Positions 10,081 to 21,352 of a DNA stretch of 64,000 nt are shown one piece after another. A model generated the notes under the pieces. The model saw nothing but the letters and a program-made list of their open reading frames with translations, did no database searches and was not told where the DNA came from. The translations under genes and the position numbers were made by a program. The stretch is from Azolla caroliniana (taxonomy: Eukaryota; Polypodiophyta). The stretch covers positions 2,666,001 to 2,730,000 of the forward strand of contig JBHGNT010000018.1 in NCBI GenBank assembly GCA_043228905.1. Reading direction: 5' to 3'. Position 1 is the stretch's first letter; each line of letters begins with the position of its first letter.

Positions 10081-11504
10081 ACGCTCACGCACCCAGGAAC
10101 CTCTGCACCTCTGTAACCGACTTGCACTCTTCCTTCACTACAGAGATGGCTTCTATCTTTGTTGGAGACGATTTCCGGCCGTAGGGCCCGCATAGGTGAC
10201 TGACCACTAGGATCTCCGATTGGCCGAACGCCGATTTCTCCCTGGAGAAGGTGAGCCGCGCGTCCTCCAACCTTTGCAACACCTTCTCGCAGTCATTAAT
10301 GTGGTCCGCGATGAACCTCCGGCATCCGTCCAGCCCAACCGCCTCGTCCTTGTCCTCCACCGGACATCCTTTGATTGGGATGTCATCCAGGAATGGCATG
10401 GTGATGTTCAGGATGAAGTCCCTCATCACCTTGTTCATCACATTCACCATGTGCGCCACCGAGTTTGTCCCTCCTTGCGGCAGGGTACACATCCGCACTA
10501 AACCGAGAGGGGTCCGCATCGTCGTGATATCCTTGCTCTCCACGGCTAGTTGGAATTGATCGTACCCCGAGTACAGATCATTGACTGAATAGATTGACCT
10601 TTCGGCGAAGGCTTCCGTGAACTTGTCTATCGTCGGTTCGATACCCTGTTGACCGGTTGTAGGTCCTGAATGAAGCGCAACGTGCCGTTCTTCTTTGGCA
10701 CGGTAAACCACCGATTTGAATATGGGGCGTTCGATGGTTCGAGGATGCCCATCTCCACCTTCTACTTCAGTAGCTTCATCAACTTCGGGATGTGAGCTCT
10801 GGGTACCGGAATCGGCTTGAGATTCCACGACACATGCGGCACCGTGAATATCACCATCGGCTCCACGATCGTCGGGTCTACGCACCCAATCTCCTTCGGC
10901 GAGAATGTGAAGGCTTTCTCGTGCCTTCTGAGCATCCTCTAAAACCGATCCTCCTCTGCTGACAGTAGAAACCGACCCCCACTGACCTTGAGCTCCCGTA
11001 GCGTTATGTCGGTGAGTCGGTGCCCTATGCCGACCGGTTGACGTAAACTTGGGTCCGACGCGACCCCCTTTATCCGCTCTCCGCTGCCCTCCGGCAAGGG
11101 TGCCGCAACTGGCCTCACCTTCCAGTCCACAGTCTTGTACTTGGTATCCACACGGGCCATCCGACCGGACCGGACCCTTTCCCCGAAGTTAGCGACGACT
11201 TCGTACATCTCCACTGAAATAAATGGAACTGCTCGGTCTTCACTAAGGCCTCCTTTGAAAACCTCGCGTAATTCCTCCAAGGTGTCATCGAAGGAAACCG
11301 CCTCCACGACACTGCCAATCTCTTCGCCAGGGCCGAGGACTTCGTACGCCCTGAGTCTTTCTTCCACTCGCTTCTTTTCCCGGCCACTGATGCCGGCTAT
11401 AGTACAACCTCCATTATCGGAGAACCAAAATTTCCTATCTATGGTACATGTGTGGGGTTCTTCTGGGGTGTCCGGACTATCACGGCCCCACGCCTTGATA
11501 ACCC
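10081..11504 (-). pseudogene. pol: Element B reverse transcriptase with N-terminal linker
   Basis: Minus strand. The linker (about 11,500-10,940) contains TKYKTVDWKVRPVAAPLP and is conserved with D and F. The RT then shows YSVNDLYSGYDQFQLAVES (first catalytic Asp region), TMRTPLGLVRMCTLPQG and MPFLDDIPIKGC (catalytic FLDD box), ending VTEVQRFLGA at the junction with element A. It copies the element RNA into cDNA. Frameshifts occur near 10,900 and 10,640 and a TGA replaces the Cys codon after FLGA. It enters in the -1 frame relative to gag (see 11,508). Confidence 0.85.
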
Positions 11505-11507
11505 TCT

Positions 11508-12578
11508 CTAAACATCCCCTCGGCTCTCGCCGCCGAGGGTCTCACGGTTACGCTCATGGTTTGGCCTCACCGACAAAAATTGAACGAAGCGCTGTCCGTC
11601 CTGGCTCTTCACGCACGCACACACTAATCCATTGTTAAGCACCTTCGTTTCCATCCGTGCCACCGTAATGTATGGCTCGCCAAGTATCACCGGGTGCGAG
11701 GACGTCTCCTGCACAAAGAAGTGTTGATCTATCTCAACATCGCCGATCTTTACGCCATCCCTCCGTGCTTGTGCGATCTGGAGCTCGCGCACCATTTGCG
11801 TCAGCTCTTCCAGAGCCGCTCCTCCAGAGGAGCCTTGGACCACTCTACTCGTCTCGAGCCGATTCCGAGTCTCTTCCTTCCCAGCCGGCATCGATACCGG
11901 CTCCTCGAGCTTCCTCGCCGGGACCGGCCCCGACGCCGTCGAGCCCTCATCGCTCCACTTGCGCCGCTTGTGAAAGCGGGCGCAGACCCCTTTGACCACG
12001 GCCCAGTCGGTCGTGATGCCTTCATCCGTCTCCAATAGGAGACCCACCGTCTCCCGATCTAGCGCGTGCACCGACTTGACGAACAACAAAACCCTGCTCG
12101 TGTCAAGCATGGTCTGATTCAGCGCTGACAGCCGAGCGAATTGTTGTTCGAATTCCTGGAGGAGCACCGACGTGTTCCTCCCCTTCCCAGGGCTCTCAAC
12201 CCAAGCCATGAAGTTCCGCTTCGACAGTCGAAGTGAATCGTTGTACCCGTACTTCTCGAGGAGCCGCCCCTTGAGGTCCACCCAAGCCTGGCATCCGGCC
12301 AACACCTCGAGCACTTCCGCGTGGATGCTCGGTGTCACCACTCGAGGGAATCCGGATAGCCGCCTGTCCTCCGGGATGTCCCTCATGATCATTTCGGCCT
12401 GATAGGCCTCCAAATAGCTTGTGGCATTCTTCGCACCGAATCGCCCTATGGTGCCGAAAATCGATTCTATGGCCCTATCAAGGGAACCCGTTCCCTCACG
12501 AGTGCTCACTAGCCGGTCGATGACTACTGCCATAGCTTCAAGAAGCTCGGATCCCCTCATCTTCAACTTGTTTGCCAC
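11508..12578 (-). CDS. gag: Element B gag joined to a protease remnant
   Basis: 356 residues on the minus strand. Met at 12578 lies just inside the PBS. Residues 1-230 form the capsid-like region shared with D and K (MRGSELLEAMAVVIDRL, SYLEAYQAEMIMRDIPEDRR, LLEKYGYNDSLRLSKRNFM). At about residue 270 the text jumps from ELQIAQARRDG to KIGDVEIDQHFFVQETSSHPVILG, which in element D is the end of the protease. So zinc knuckle, spacer and the protease active site (about 330 residues in D) are deleted in frame. The product could still form particles but cannot cut itself. It ends at GAT-GTT-TAG, where RT continues in the -1 frame. Confidence 0.85.
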   Translation of the reverse strand: MANKLKMRGSELLEAMAVVIDRLVSTREGTGSLDRAIESIFGTIGRFGAKNATSYLEAYQAEMIMRDIPEDRRLSGFPRVVTPSIHAEVLEVLAGCQAWVDLKGRLLEKYGYNDSLRLSKRNFMAWVESPGKGRNTSVLLQEFEQQFARLSALNQTMLDTSRVLLFVKSVHALDRETVGLLLETDEGITTDWAVVKGVCARFHKRRKWSDEGSTASGPVPARKLEEPVSMPAGKEETRNRLETSRVVQGSSGGAALEELTQMVRELQIAQARRDGVKIGDVEIDQHFFVQETSSHPVILGEPYITVARMETKVLNNGLVCACVKSQDGQRFVQFLSVRPNHERNRETLGGESRGDV

Positions 12579-12583
12579 CTTCT

Positions 12584-12601
12584 TTCATGTCGGGTTCACC
12601 A
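12584..12601 (-). promoter_or_regulatory. Primer-binding site of element B (tRNA-Trp)
   Basis: The minus strand reads TGGTGAACCCGACATGAA, five bases inside the 5' LTR. It is complementary to the 3' end of plant tRNA-Trp (TTCACGTCGGGTTCACCA) with one mismatch of CpG-decay type. Confidence 0.8.
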
Positions 12602-12606
12602 AATGA

Positions 12607-13234
12607 TGTTGTGTTGTTACGCTCTCGTGTGTGAGATGAGGCGGGACCGTGGGGGCCCCGAACCAAGGAGCGTGAGAAAGAAGAGGGAGAGTGATTCACA
12701 GAAACACAAGGAAGGAGATGGGAACGACAGATTCAATTACAATGTCAACAATGATTACAGCCGGCAAACCGGCAACAGACCCAAAACGGAGGTCCCACGC
12801 ACACACACGGATGACACATAGAATGCACGGTGGAGCCTCTGTTGGAAGCACACGGGCTTACACGCAGTAGAGGCAACCGACACAGAAACGTAGTGGAGAG
12901 CAACAGTTGAGGAGGAGAGAGCTCGGTCCCTAGTCCGACAACACTTCCTCCTCGCCAAAATGCGATACCTATCTTCTTCTTCTCCCCTCCCTTTTATAGG
13001 TCGCCGAGGAGACCGTTACATCAAAACACATCAACTTTATTCTCTGTCCTTTCGGATAGAGATACGCATCGATTCCCTAGATAATTAATACCCTTCCTAG
13101 TACATATGTACATCAGCCGATCTATTCCTAGCTATGTACAATTCATAAACACGCACACACACACGCGCGCGCGAAAAGGATTGGGTCACGCCTCCTCCCC
13201 TTGATTCCTCCTAGGGGCGGTTTTCTCCATGACA
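12607..13234 (-). repeat. 5' LTR of element B
   Basis: 628 bp, the partner of 2812-3431. TATAAAAG on the minus strand is at 12991-12998. The 3' terminus on the minus strand is decayed (ACAACA instead of CGACA). It contains a CA/CG microsatellite near 13,150-13,172 that accounts for part of the length difference. Confidence 0.9.
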
Positions 13235-14138
13235 CCGTGTGATGACATTTTTGTATAGGAATTTGGCGATGCTATGTGCGTCGGCATTAACACAAGCTTT
13301 AGCTTCCGTCCACTTGGTAGCATAGTCAGTGGCAGTGATTATGTATTGATTGAGGTTGGAATTTGGGTTGATTGGGCCGATAAAGTCGATACCCCATTTC
13401 TCGAACGGTTGCCAAGCCACTACCGGGTTTAATGTGTTGAAATCCACTTTTAATGGATGTTTGAAACACTGGCACTCATCAGATCGGCACACATATTCGT
13501 ATGTGTCTTTGAATAGTGTCGGCCACCATTGGCCGGACCGGAGGATCTTGCGTGCGGTGACCTCGTGATTGAAATGACTGCTTCTACTTCCGCAATGAGC
13601 TTGTTCGAGGACGACGACGACATCATGGTCCGTTACACACCTCTGAAGTACATCATCGTTGCCTCATCGATACAAGTTACCTTCGAGCATCGTGAAGGGG
13701 CCACATTTTCTTAACAAGACATGTGCATGTGCCCAACTTAGTTGTTTTAGGAAGGACACTCCTTCAATTAAGACACGAACGATGTCTTATGCCCATGATG
13801 GTACGGTGTCGATAGTGAATAATGTTGCATTTGGCATTTTGTCATCAACCCCAGTGGCTTCTCCGTTTGGTATTTGTGAGAAATGATCGGCTAGTGCATG
13901 GTCTTTTCCTTTTCTCACCACCACCTTGAAGTCGAACTTGAGTAAAGCTACGATCCATCGTGATATGCATCCTGTGGAGTGAGTTTTGTTTACCAAGTAG
14001 AGGAGGGCTTGATGATCTACAAAAAATGAGAAACGTGATGCCAAGAGGTAATGTCGGAATTTTTTCACGTTGTAAACCATGGCCAAAGCTTCTCGTTCTG
14101 TCGTGGAGTAATTTTGTTCCGCAACATTCAATTGACGA
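13235..14138 (-). pseudogene. pol: Element C RNase H end and integrase N-terminal half
   Basis: Minus strand, between insertions D and B. From 14138: RNase H with NYSTTEREALAMVYNVKKFRHYL, VDHQALLYLVNK and KGKDHALADHFSQ (DHLSR-type motif). Then a decayed zinc domain (CDRSDECQCF-type Cys residues near 13,480) and the start of the integrase core, GIDFIGPINPNS with TATDYATKWTEA (first catalytic Asp). It joins in frame to 28,947 across element D and to 2811 across element B. Stops between 13,500 and 13,790 make it inactive. Confidence 0.8.
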
Positions 14139-15190
14139 TGTCGTGAAGATCCGTCACTACGCGCGGATCGTGAGGTGGAACCGCCGGGGTTCTGGACCAG
14201 AAGGATTTAGAGTCGATACAAGCTTTGGCGAGAAAGTACTTAAGATAGATTGGGAAAGAGAGAAGATGAGATTACACGATTGATTTGATAACGAAATTCT
14301 TCTTCTTAATTTTCATAAAAAAAAAACCGTGTTTTTCTCCTCCCCCTTCCCTCTTTTATAGATGCTCTCATGCATATGATGCATGTGAGGGTACAAGACA
14401 TGCATAAATTGCATGTTTGCCATTTGGCGCTTAAGTATTACATGTGGTGCATGCTAACCATGTCACTCATTTTAGCACTCATGGATGAGAATTTACATGT
14501 AAAAGTACAATGATAGAAATATAATTTCAACTAAATACCATGGCTTAATGGTAAGCCATTTGACTCTTAACTTGGAGGTGCAAGGTTTGAATCCACACTT
14601 GCCCTCCTTGTATATGTAAATATGTATATATATTTATATATTTATTTTATCTAGTCGCCGATTCGCCGGATGTCGCTGCCGGATACCGGTGCCTCGCCGG
14701 ATGTCGCCGCCGGATACCGGTGCCGGATGCCGACGCTGGATACCGGTGCCTCGCCAGATGCCGCCGCCGGATTGCCGTCGGATGCCGTCGGATCACTGGC
14801 TCCATCGCCGGTCCGGTTTTGGTTGGCCAAAACCCTTTTCGAGTAGCTAGCCACCTCCACTCTAAGTTCAAGTTACCTTGAACTCTCTATGCTCCACACA
14901 TAGACACAAAGATAATATCTTTTGCTCCACCTTATATATGATGAGAGCCGTATTTGTCGTGCCTATGTGGGATATCTCACAATTTTCTCTTTTCTTTTCA
15001 CAAACTTTATACCCTCATATCTTGACATTTAGTTGTCCATTTCTCGTGTAATAAAGTGCATTTGAAACCTCCATCATTTTGTACTTAGATATTAAAAATG
15101 TTTTATTCACAATTATTGTGTTATGTGATTCATACTTGATTTCGTACGTTTTATGGGATTTTCACACTATTGCCGAAAATCTTCACGACA
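14139..15190 (-). repeat. 3' LTR of element D
   Basis: 1052 bp. Its ends are a perfect 12-bp inverted repeat (TGTCGTGAAGAT / ATCTTCACGACA), unusually long for LTRs. TATA box on the minus strand at 14353-14360. A GC-rich block of CCGGAT/CCGGTG repeats at about 14,655-14,815 is 57 bp longer than in the other copy. An A-run (14,320-14,329) lies downstream of the TATA. Confidence 0.92.
14541..14611 (+). other. tRNA-derived segment in D 3' LTR
   Basis: A box TGGCTTAATGG (14541-14551) and B box GGTTTGAATCC (14584-14594) are 43 bp apart, with a CTCTTAA stretch where the anticodon loop of tRNA-Lys(CTT) would be. The D arm pairs (GGCT/AGCC). The acceptor stem does not, so it is not a working tRNA gene. 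It lies upstream of the LTR TATA box and antisense to the element. Confidence 0.6.
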
Positions 15191-15210
15191 TCCACCCCCA
15201 CCAAACCGCA
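15191..15210 (-). promoter_or_regulatory. Polypurine tract of element D
   Basis: Minus strand GGTTTGGTGGGGGTGGA directly before the 3' LTR, nearly the same as in B. Confidence 0.75.
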
Positions 15211-15262
15211 CGTCCTCCGGTACGTGCCAAGAAGAGAAGAAGTGAGATTTCGGCTACGATGA

Positions 15263-16652
15263 TCAATTAGATTCCTCCATGTCTTCATTTTCATCCGGCC
15301 TATTATGTTCATCGTCGAGGTAATCGAGGTCAGGATCCTTGTCTTGTCTTTTCTTGAAAAGCTTTACTCTTTTTCCCGCAATGGGTACGGCCAACCTTGA
15401 TCCGTCTAGTTCCGCAAGGTGGTATGTGGCATTATCGTTGGCACTTGTCACCACATACGGCCCGAACCATCTTCTTGCGAACTTCCTTGTTGTACTGTGT
15501 TGATTGTCAAGGGTGCTGTCGTAAACCAAAACCGAATCCCCTTCTTCAATCTTCTTTGGACGAAGTCGATGCGTGTTGTCGAACCGAACTTTGTTCTTTA
15601 CTCGGGCTGCCTTCATCATCTTTCGCGCTTTTTCTAAATCTTCAGGTCTTCTTTCAAGTTGCCTTATCCGCGCCACTAATAACTCTTCTCGGCTCATCTC
15701 GTTCTCCCACGGTATCGCTACCCATGAGGTGATCGTTCTTTTGATGGGCATAATCGGCTTTTGTCCATACATAAGCTCCGTCGGCATATACCCTGTCACC
15801 GAGCTATGTGTCGTTCTATTGGCCCACAAGGCATAGGGTAATAGTCGTGGCCAATTCCCGACTCGACCGTTGCATGCCCGTACGATGGCTTTAACGATAG
15901 GTCCATGCCCTCGCTCGATCTTCCCATTTGCTTCCGGATTGTAGGCAGTCGTGAGGGAGAGCTTCACGCCTAGTCTTTCGAAGAGCTCCGTCGCTTCGTG
16001 CGCGTCCAACTCCCCTCGGTCGGCCACTATCTTCCCTACACATCCATATTGGCAAACAACATCTTCAAGTAGAAATTTGCAAACGGCTGAAGTCGTCTTA
16101 TTTGTCAAGGCTCGTCCTTCCACTTGATTTGTCAAGTCTTCCCTTGCGAGCGCTAAGTACTTCATTTGTCCCACTCCCATTGGCATCGAGACCAGATCCA
16201 CCATCCATTTGAAGTGAATGGTGAGTGGGTATGTCGGCTTTAACTCATCACGATGACGTATATTTGAATATATTTGGCAAGTTTCACATGTGGACATGAA
16301 ATGGAGTACATCTTTGTACATGCTTGGCCACCAGTACTTCTCCTTCAATTTTTCGAACGTCGCCCACGTTCCTCTATGACCTGCCCAAGCACTCTCGTGG
16401 AATTCGGTCATCAGCGTCTCTTGCTCTTCTTTCTTTACCACCACTCGACGTGGTATTCCTGTCCTTCTTTTTGGATGTCGCCAAAGGAATCCTCCCTTCA
16501 AGAAGTATCGATAAGCTTTCTTCCGGATTCGTAGGGCCTCCTCCTTTGTCAACGAAGCATCGGTCGTCAATGTTCTTAGGAATCTACCGATGAGTAACCA
16601 CTCTCCTTCGTACTCGTTCTCGTTGAAGGCGTGGAGGGTTTGCGTGTCCTGG
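15263..16652 (-). CDS. pol: Element D integrase
   Basis: Minus strand, open from the E insertion point (16652) to the stop at 15263, about 460 residues. In order: link after RNase H; zinc-binding HHCC domain (HESAWAGHRGTW ... CETCQIYS); catalytic core with first Asp in the VDLVSMP/REDLTNQVEG region, second in VADRGELDAHEA and Glu in NPEANGKIERGHG; C-terminal domain RLRPKKIEEGDSVLVYD, FARRWFGPYVV; acidic tail rich in Asp and Glu. All catalytic residues are present. It continues the RNase H frame at 23,586 when E and one CCTGG copy are removed. The core (TNQVEGRALTNKT) is unlike the common plant chromovirus or Tat integrases and is shared with B and F. Confidence 0.9.
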
Positions 16653-17126
16653 TGTTAAGAGTCTATTACTAATCAATAGACCAAATCAAGTAAAAAGGAA
16701 GAAAATAGATTGGATAGAAGAACCCATTCCACCCGACCACCCCCGAGCTATGATCTAGACATAGCCAACCTACCACCGACGTCCCATACCGCCGGATATT
16801 AGGATGACTAATACCTTGGAAGAGATAAACACGATCGTCGAGACGAAAGCCTAGCCCGCACCACCGGTGTCTACGACAACAGCCTTCCGACGTGATGATC
16901 TCTATGAGGGTAGCTAAGCCTCATATTTATACCTTTTCCTAGGCCCCTTGAATAGATGTGCCTTTCTAAAAGGCTCTCTATTCATTGGTTGTCTAAATCA
17001 TGATAGTGCATGCACATATCATTCATTCTATCCAATCATTAGTCCCCTTTTTAATAATAGTGAACATACCCTTCACTAATGTAAATATTAGTGACCTACC
17101 CTCACCAACGTTATGTGTACATAACA
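16653..17126 (-). repeat. 3' LTR of element E
   Basis: 474 bp, minus strand from TGTTATGTACACATAACG to the TCTTAACA end. Nearly identical to 23112-23585. Short TGTTA/TAACA ends, as usual for chromoviruses. Confidence 0.95.
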
Positions 17127-17133
17127 TACTCCC

Positions 17134-20100
17134 CTACTTCAAAAGATTGCACTCTTGCAATATAAAGTGAGGAAATTGTGCCTTAAGCGAATGCTCGCGT
17201 TCCCATGTGGCATCATCAATAGGTTTATCCATCCATTTGATCTTGAATAGCCGAATCTCTTTAGAACGTAAACGTTTAGTACGAGAATCAAGAATTCGTT
17301 CAGGAACATGAGGTTTGTAAGAAAAATCCTCTAATGTTACAAGATCTTGGATTGTGATGGTGTTATCACCAGAGCCTAAAAATGGTTTTAGACGACTGAC
17401 GTGAAAAACAGGATGAATACCAACGTTACGAGGTAAGGCAAGGTGATAAGCAGATGACCCAACTCACTTAAGGATTTCAAATGGGCCACAATATCGTGGG
17501 GCTAACTTAGCGCACTTGCCCGTAGATAATGACGTAGAATCAGTCGGGACACGCAAAAAAACTTTTTGACCAATAGTAAATGCACGAGGACGTCTATCCT
17601 GATTAGCATAAAATCGAGCACGATCTTGAGCTGTCTTGACATTTTCTTTGGCAATATGCAACATTTGGTTCATGTCTTGCAAAAAATTGCGTGTACTGTC
17701 TAATGTATCACGATGAATCGTGACATCAACTGGGGCACATGGCTGAAAACCATACATCAACATAAAAGGACTATATCCAGTGGATGTATGTTTAGAGCTA
17801 TTATATGCAAATTCTAAGATAGGAAGGTATTGCTCCCACTTAGAAGGGGTTTTTGCTACATAAGCTCGAAGCATGTCCTCAATAATTTGATTAACTCGTT
17901 CAGTTTGTCCATCAGACTGAGGATGATCTGCGGAACTCATGCTCAACGTAGTTTCTAGTTTCTTAAAGACCTGAGTCCAAAAGTCACTAGTAAACTTGGA
18001 ATCTCGATCACTAACAATATCCATCGGTAATCCATAAAAACGAAATAACTCATCAACAAATTGATAAGCCAACTGTTGAGCGGTTACCGTGGTTTTTGTA
18101 GGAATAAATCTAGCTAATTTTGATAGCCTGTCAACGACAACCCATATGGCATCATGACCCCTTTGTGTACGAGGTAAACTAACAATAAAATCCATCGAGA
18201 CACTTTCCCATTTATTGTTGGGAATATCTAAGGGATGTAAAAGACCAGCAGCTTTAAGTCGTTCCGACTTATTAATCTGACATTGTAAGCATTGAGTTAC
18301 GTATTTATGCACGTCAGAGCGCATCTTAGGCCAGAAAAAAGTACACGAGATGAGAACGAGTGTGCGTTGTATTCCAGGATGACCAGCAGATGGTGCATCA
18401 TGACATTCATGAAAAATTTTCTGTTTAACATTTGGTAAATCTGGAACACAGACCTTTCCACTACGGTAGAGCAAACCGTTTGTAATGTGAAAGGTCGCCT
18501 TCGAGGGTAGGGTGCTAGTATCGGCATCTAAACCAGATTCGGCTTTCGTCCAGTATTTTGAGAAATAACTGTCATCAAGGTATTTCCCTCGAAGGTGATC
18601 TAAAAGATCAGATTTTATTTCCGTGAAGCTAAGCATGTTAACTTCTTTAATGCGACTAAGAGCATCAGCAACGGTGTTCATAGAACCCTTGCGATATCGT
18701 ATGGAAAAATCAAAATCTTGCATAAGGTCAGCCCAACGGCCTTTACGACCAACAAGATCAGGCTGGTCACAAAAATACTTTAATGATTGATGGTCTGTTG
18801 TAACCACAAATTTATTTCCATAGAGATAGTGCCTCCATGTTTTAAGTGCGTGTATCACCGCAAACAACTCTTTCTCTTGAACCGAATACCGAGATTGAGC
18901 AGCATCAAGCTTCTTACTTTCAAAAGCAATAGGGTGACCACCTTGATAAAGAACGGCACCAATAGCATAATCACTAGCATCGGTTTCAATTGAGAAAGGC
19001 TTAGAAGGGTCTGGTAATAGAAGAGTGGGAGCCTGACACACATGCCCCTTGAGTGTCTCAAATGATTTGTCAAGTTGTTCATTCCATGAAATTGGTTTGA
19101 CAGACTTACGTGGATGACCTTTTAAAAGGTCAGTTAATGGCGTAGTCAATTTGGAATAGTTAAGAATTGATTTTCGTAAAAATCCAACAAACCCTAAGAA
19201 TGATCTAAGTTCACGAATATTACGAGGAATGGGCCAAAGTTTAACCTTTTCAATACGAGAAGGTTCAATTTCAACGCCATTTTTTGTAATTAAATGACCT
19301 AGGTACACAATAGATTTTTGGAAGAAGTCACATTTTGAATGTTTTGCATAGAAAGAGTTGTCACGCAACTTTCGCAAAACAAATCGAACATGTTGAACAT
19401 GATCTTGCAAGGTACGGCTATATATCAAAATATCATCCAAGAAGACGACAACAAAATCACCGAGTTGATCTCGGAAAACATCATTCATCGCTTGTTGGAA
19501 TGTGGCTGGAGCATTAGTCAACCCAAATGGCATGACTAAAAACTCATAATGGCCATAGCGCGTACGAAAAGCGGTTTTAGGAATATCATCCTCGGCGATG
19601 CGAATATGATGATAACCAGTTCGTAAGTCAATTTTCGTAAAATATCGAGCCCCGTGCAAACGATCAATCAAATCATCGGCACGAGGTAATGGATATGCAT
19701 TCTTAATTGTCATTTTATTCAAACGGCGATAATTGATACACATTCGCCACGAACCTTCCTTCTTCTTGACTAATAGAACTGGCGCACCCCAAGGTGATTT
19801 ACTATACCTAATGTGGCCCATACTCAAGTATTCCTTAAGTTGTTTAGCGATCTCATCCTCTTCTAATCGACTAAGTCGGTAAGGTGGAATGCTCACAGGA
19901 GCAACCCCAGGGATGAGTTCAATTTGATGGTCCACATTACGTTTAGGTGGTAAAGTAAGCGGTAATTCAGTAGGAAACACATCTTGAAAATCCTCTAAAA
20001 TAGAGTCGAGTAATCGTTGCTCAAAATGTGGTAATTGTGTGGCGTCAATATTAAAATAATAAAATTGAACCGCAGGATCAATTACACACGAATAAATTAA

Positions 20101-20430
20101 TGAACTAGAATACTCACTTAAAGATTTAGAAGACACAAGTGAATGAGAAGGAAGTTTGGAACATTGTATAAAATGTTTACAATTATTAAGTTCAAATGTG
20201 ATTGAGTGATTAACCCAATCAATGGACAAAGAAGGGTTTTTATTAAAAAACCAAGGATATCCTAAAATGACATCTGCGGATTGTAATTTCATAACATGAA
20301 AGTCAAGCTTCTCCAAATAAGTATCTATTTGAATTGGCAGTTGACAAACAATGCCACTGATGTATTGAATGTTTCCATTTGCCATGTGAACTTGATAGAT
20401 ATGATCACTTGCGTTTATGTGGAGCTCCAT
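17134..20430 (-). pseudogene. pol: Element E pol: protease remnant, RT, RNase H, integrase, chromodomain
   Basis: 988 codons are open from 20430 to 17464, then TGA, then about 110 more codons in the same frame to a TAG at 17134-17136. Domains: end of protease (DVILGYPWF, residues 50-60); RT ([38 protein letters not shown]); RNase H ([34 protein letters not shown]); integrase zinc domain ([13 protein letters not shown] ... CLQCQ); core ([37 protein letters not shown]); and, after the stop, LKPFLG and a chromodomain (ERILDSRTKRLR ... IKWMDKPIDDATWE). The DTG/DSG active site of the protease is not present: frame and spacing leave no room for it upstream. Pol is in another frame than gag and overlaps its end by 26 bp. 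Confidence 0.92.
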
Positions 20431-21352
20431 TTGCTGTGTGACTCGTAGATTTGTCTTGAGGAGGGGTGTTCATTGACTTCCTCTCAAGACGACGACAGGT
20501 ATCCTTTGTGTGGCCCCTCTTCTTGCAATATGCACAGAAGAGGTTCGGTTTCTTTGAGTCGCGGTCAAGAGTGTCACTGGATTGCTTATGTTTCCCAATG
20601 AACTTGACATTCGGAGTTTTGGCGAACTCAGGTTTATTGTGGTCTTTCTTGGAAGTCCTATGGTATCGCAGCACAATGTTGACGGCTTCCTCGAAAGTTG
20701 TGGGGTCCTTGTCATGGACAATCCAATGATAATCCCCATTGGGAATACCATTCAAAAAACAAGCGACAAACCATTTCTCACCCGTAAGTCCCGATTTTTG
20801 GATCTGGGTCCGAGTGTGATGCACATAATCCTCGAGAGAGGTAAATGGCTTACTAGACAATGTGAGCAAGTGTTGCGCTTGTTCGGTTTGAGAAGGTGGC
20901 TGCAAGAATTGTTTCTTAAAAACATCAACGAAACCTTCCCAAGTTGTGGGTAAGTTTTTTGCGGTCCTTAGGCCACACCACCAAGCAGCAGCTCGGCCAC
21001 CTAACTCACGACCGACATAACCAATTTTTACTGCATCGGGCTTGGGATGAAGCTCAAAGTGAGACTCCCAACGACCAAGCCAAGTGCTAATAGCCTCCTC
21101 GGTTCTTTCTTTCTTATCTCCCTTGAAAGGCGTGACTACGAAGGAAGGTTCACCTTCTTTCTTGGACTCAATAGTTAATTCTTGGAATTTCTTTTCCAAT
21201 GCCATATTGGCCTGTCTCATTTCGGCCAATTGATTCAAGGTAGTAGTGAGCAATTGCTCAATAGTGATCTCAGCTTGTGTGCGAGATGCGGATTGGGGTT
21301 GAGAGGTCTCATTTGGAGAGATCGTTCCAACTGCGTTCAAAACTTGTTCCAT
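20405..21352 (-). CDS. gag: Element E gag
   Basis: 315 residues, minus strand, Met at 21352. The N-terminal 90 residues contain a heptad-like stretch ([23 protein letters not shown]). The capsid (retrotrans_gag-like) region follows, with [25 protein letters not shown] and [12 protein letters not shown]. Near the C-terminus is a zinc knuckle, [14 protein letters not shown]. This forms the particle and binds the element RNA. It is intact by length for a chromovirus gag. The C-terminal 25 residues are basic and end just after pol begins, so the normal gag-protease stretch has been shortened. Confidence 0.92.
   Translation of the reverse strand: MEQVLNAVGTISPNETSQPQSASRTQAEITIEQLLTTTLNQLAEMRQANMALEKKFQELTIESKKEGEPSFVVTPFKGDKKERTEEAISTWLGRWESHFELHPKPDAVKIGYVGRELGGRAAAWWCGLRTAKNLPTTWEGFVDVFKKQFLQPPSQTEQAQHLLTLSSKPFTSLEDYVHHTRTQIQKSGLTGEKWFVACFLNGIPNGDYHWIVHDKDPTTFEEAVNIVLRYHRTSKKDHNKPEFAKTPNVKFIGKHKQSSDTLDRDSKKPNLFCAYCKKRGHTKDTCRRLERKSMNTPPQDKSTSHTANGAPHKRK

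Larger units (their letters stand above)
2812..13234 (-). mobile_element. Element B: complete Ty3/gypsy retrotransposon, TSD CCGT
   Basis: It has two LTRs (2812-3431 and 12607-13234), a tRNA-Trp PBS next to the right LTR, a purine tract next to the left one, and gag, RT, RNase H and integrase in Ty3/gypsy order on the minus strand. The flanks read CCGT on both sides (2808-2811 and 13235-13238). The host frame, the integrase of element C, is restored when the element is removed. It is old: the LTRs differ by length and many substitutions, pol has stops and frameshifts, the gag-protease region has an internal deletion, and it hosts two later insertions (4605-5657 and about 6541-10080). Confidence 0.9.
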
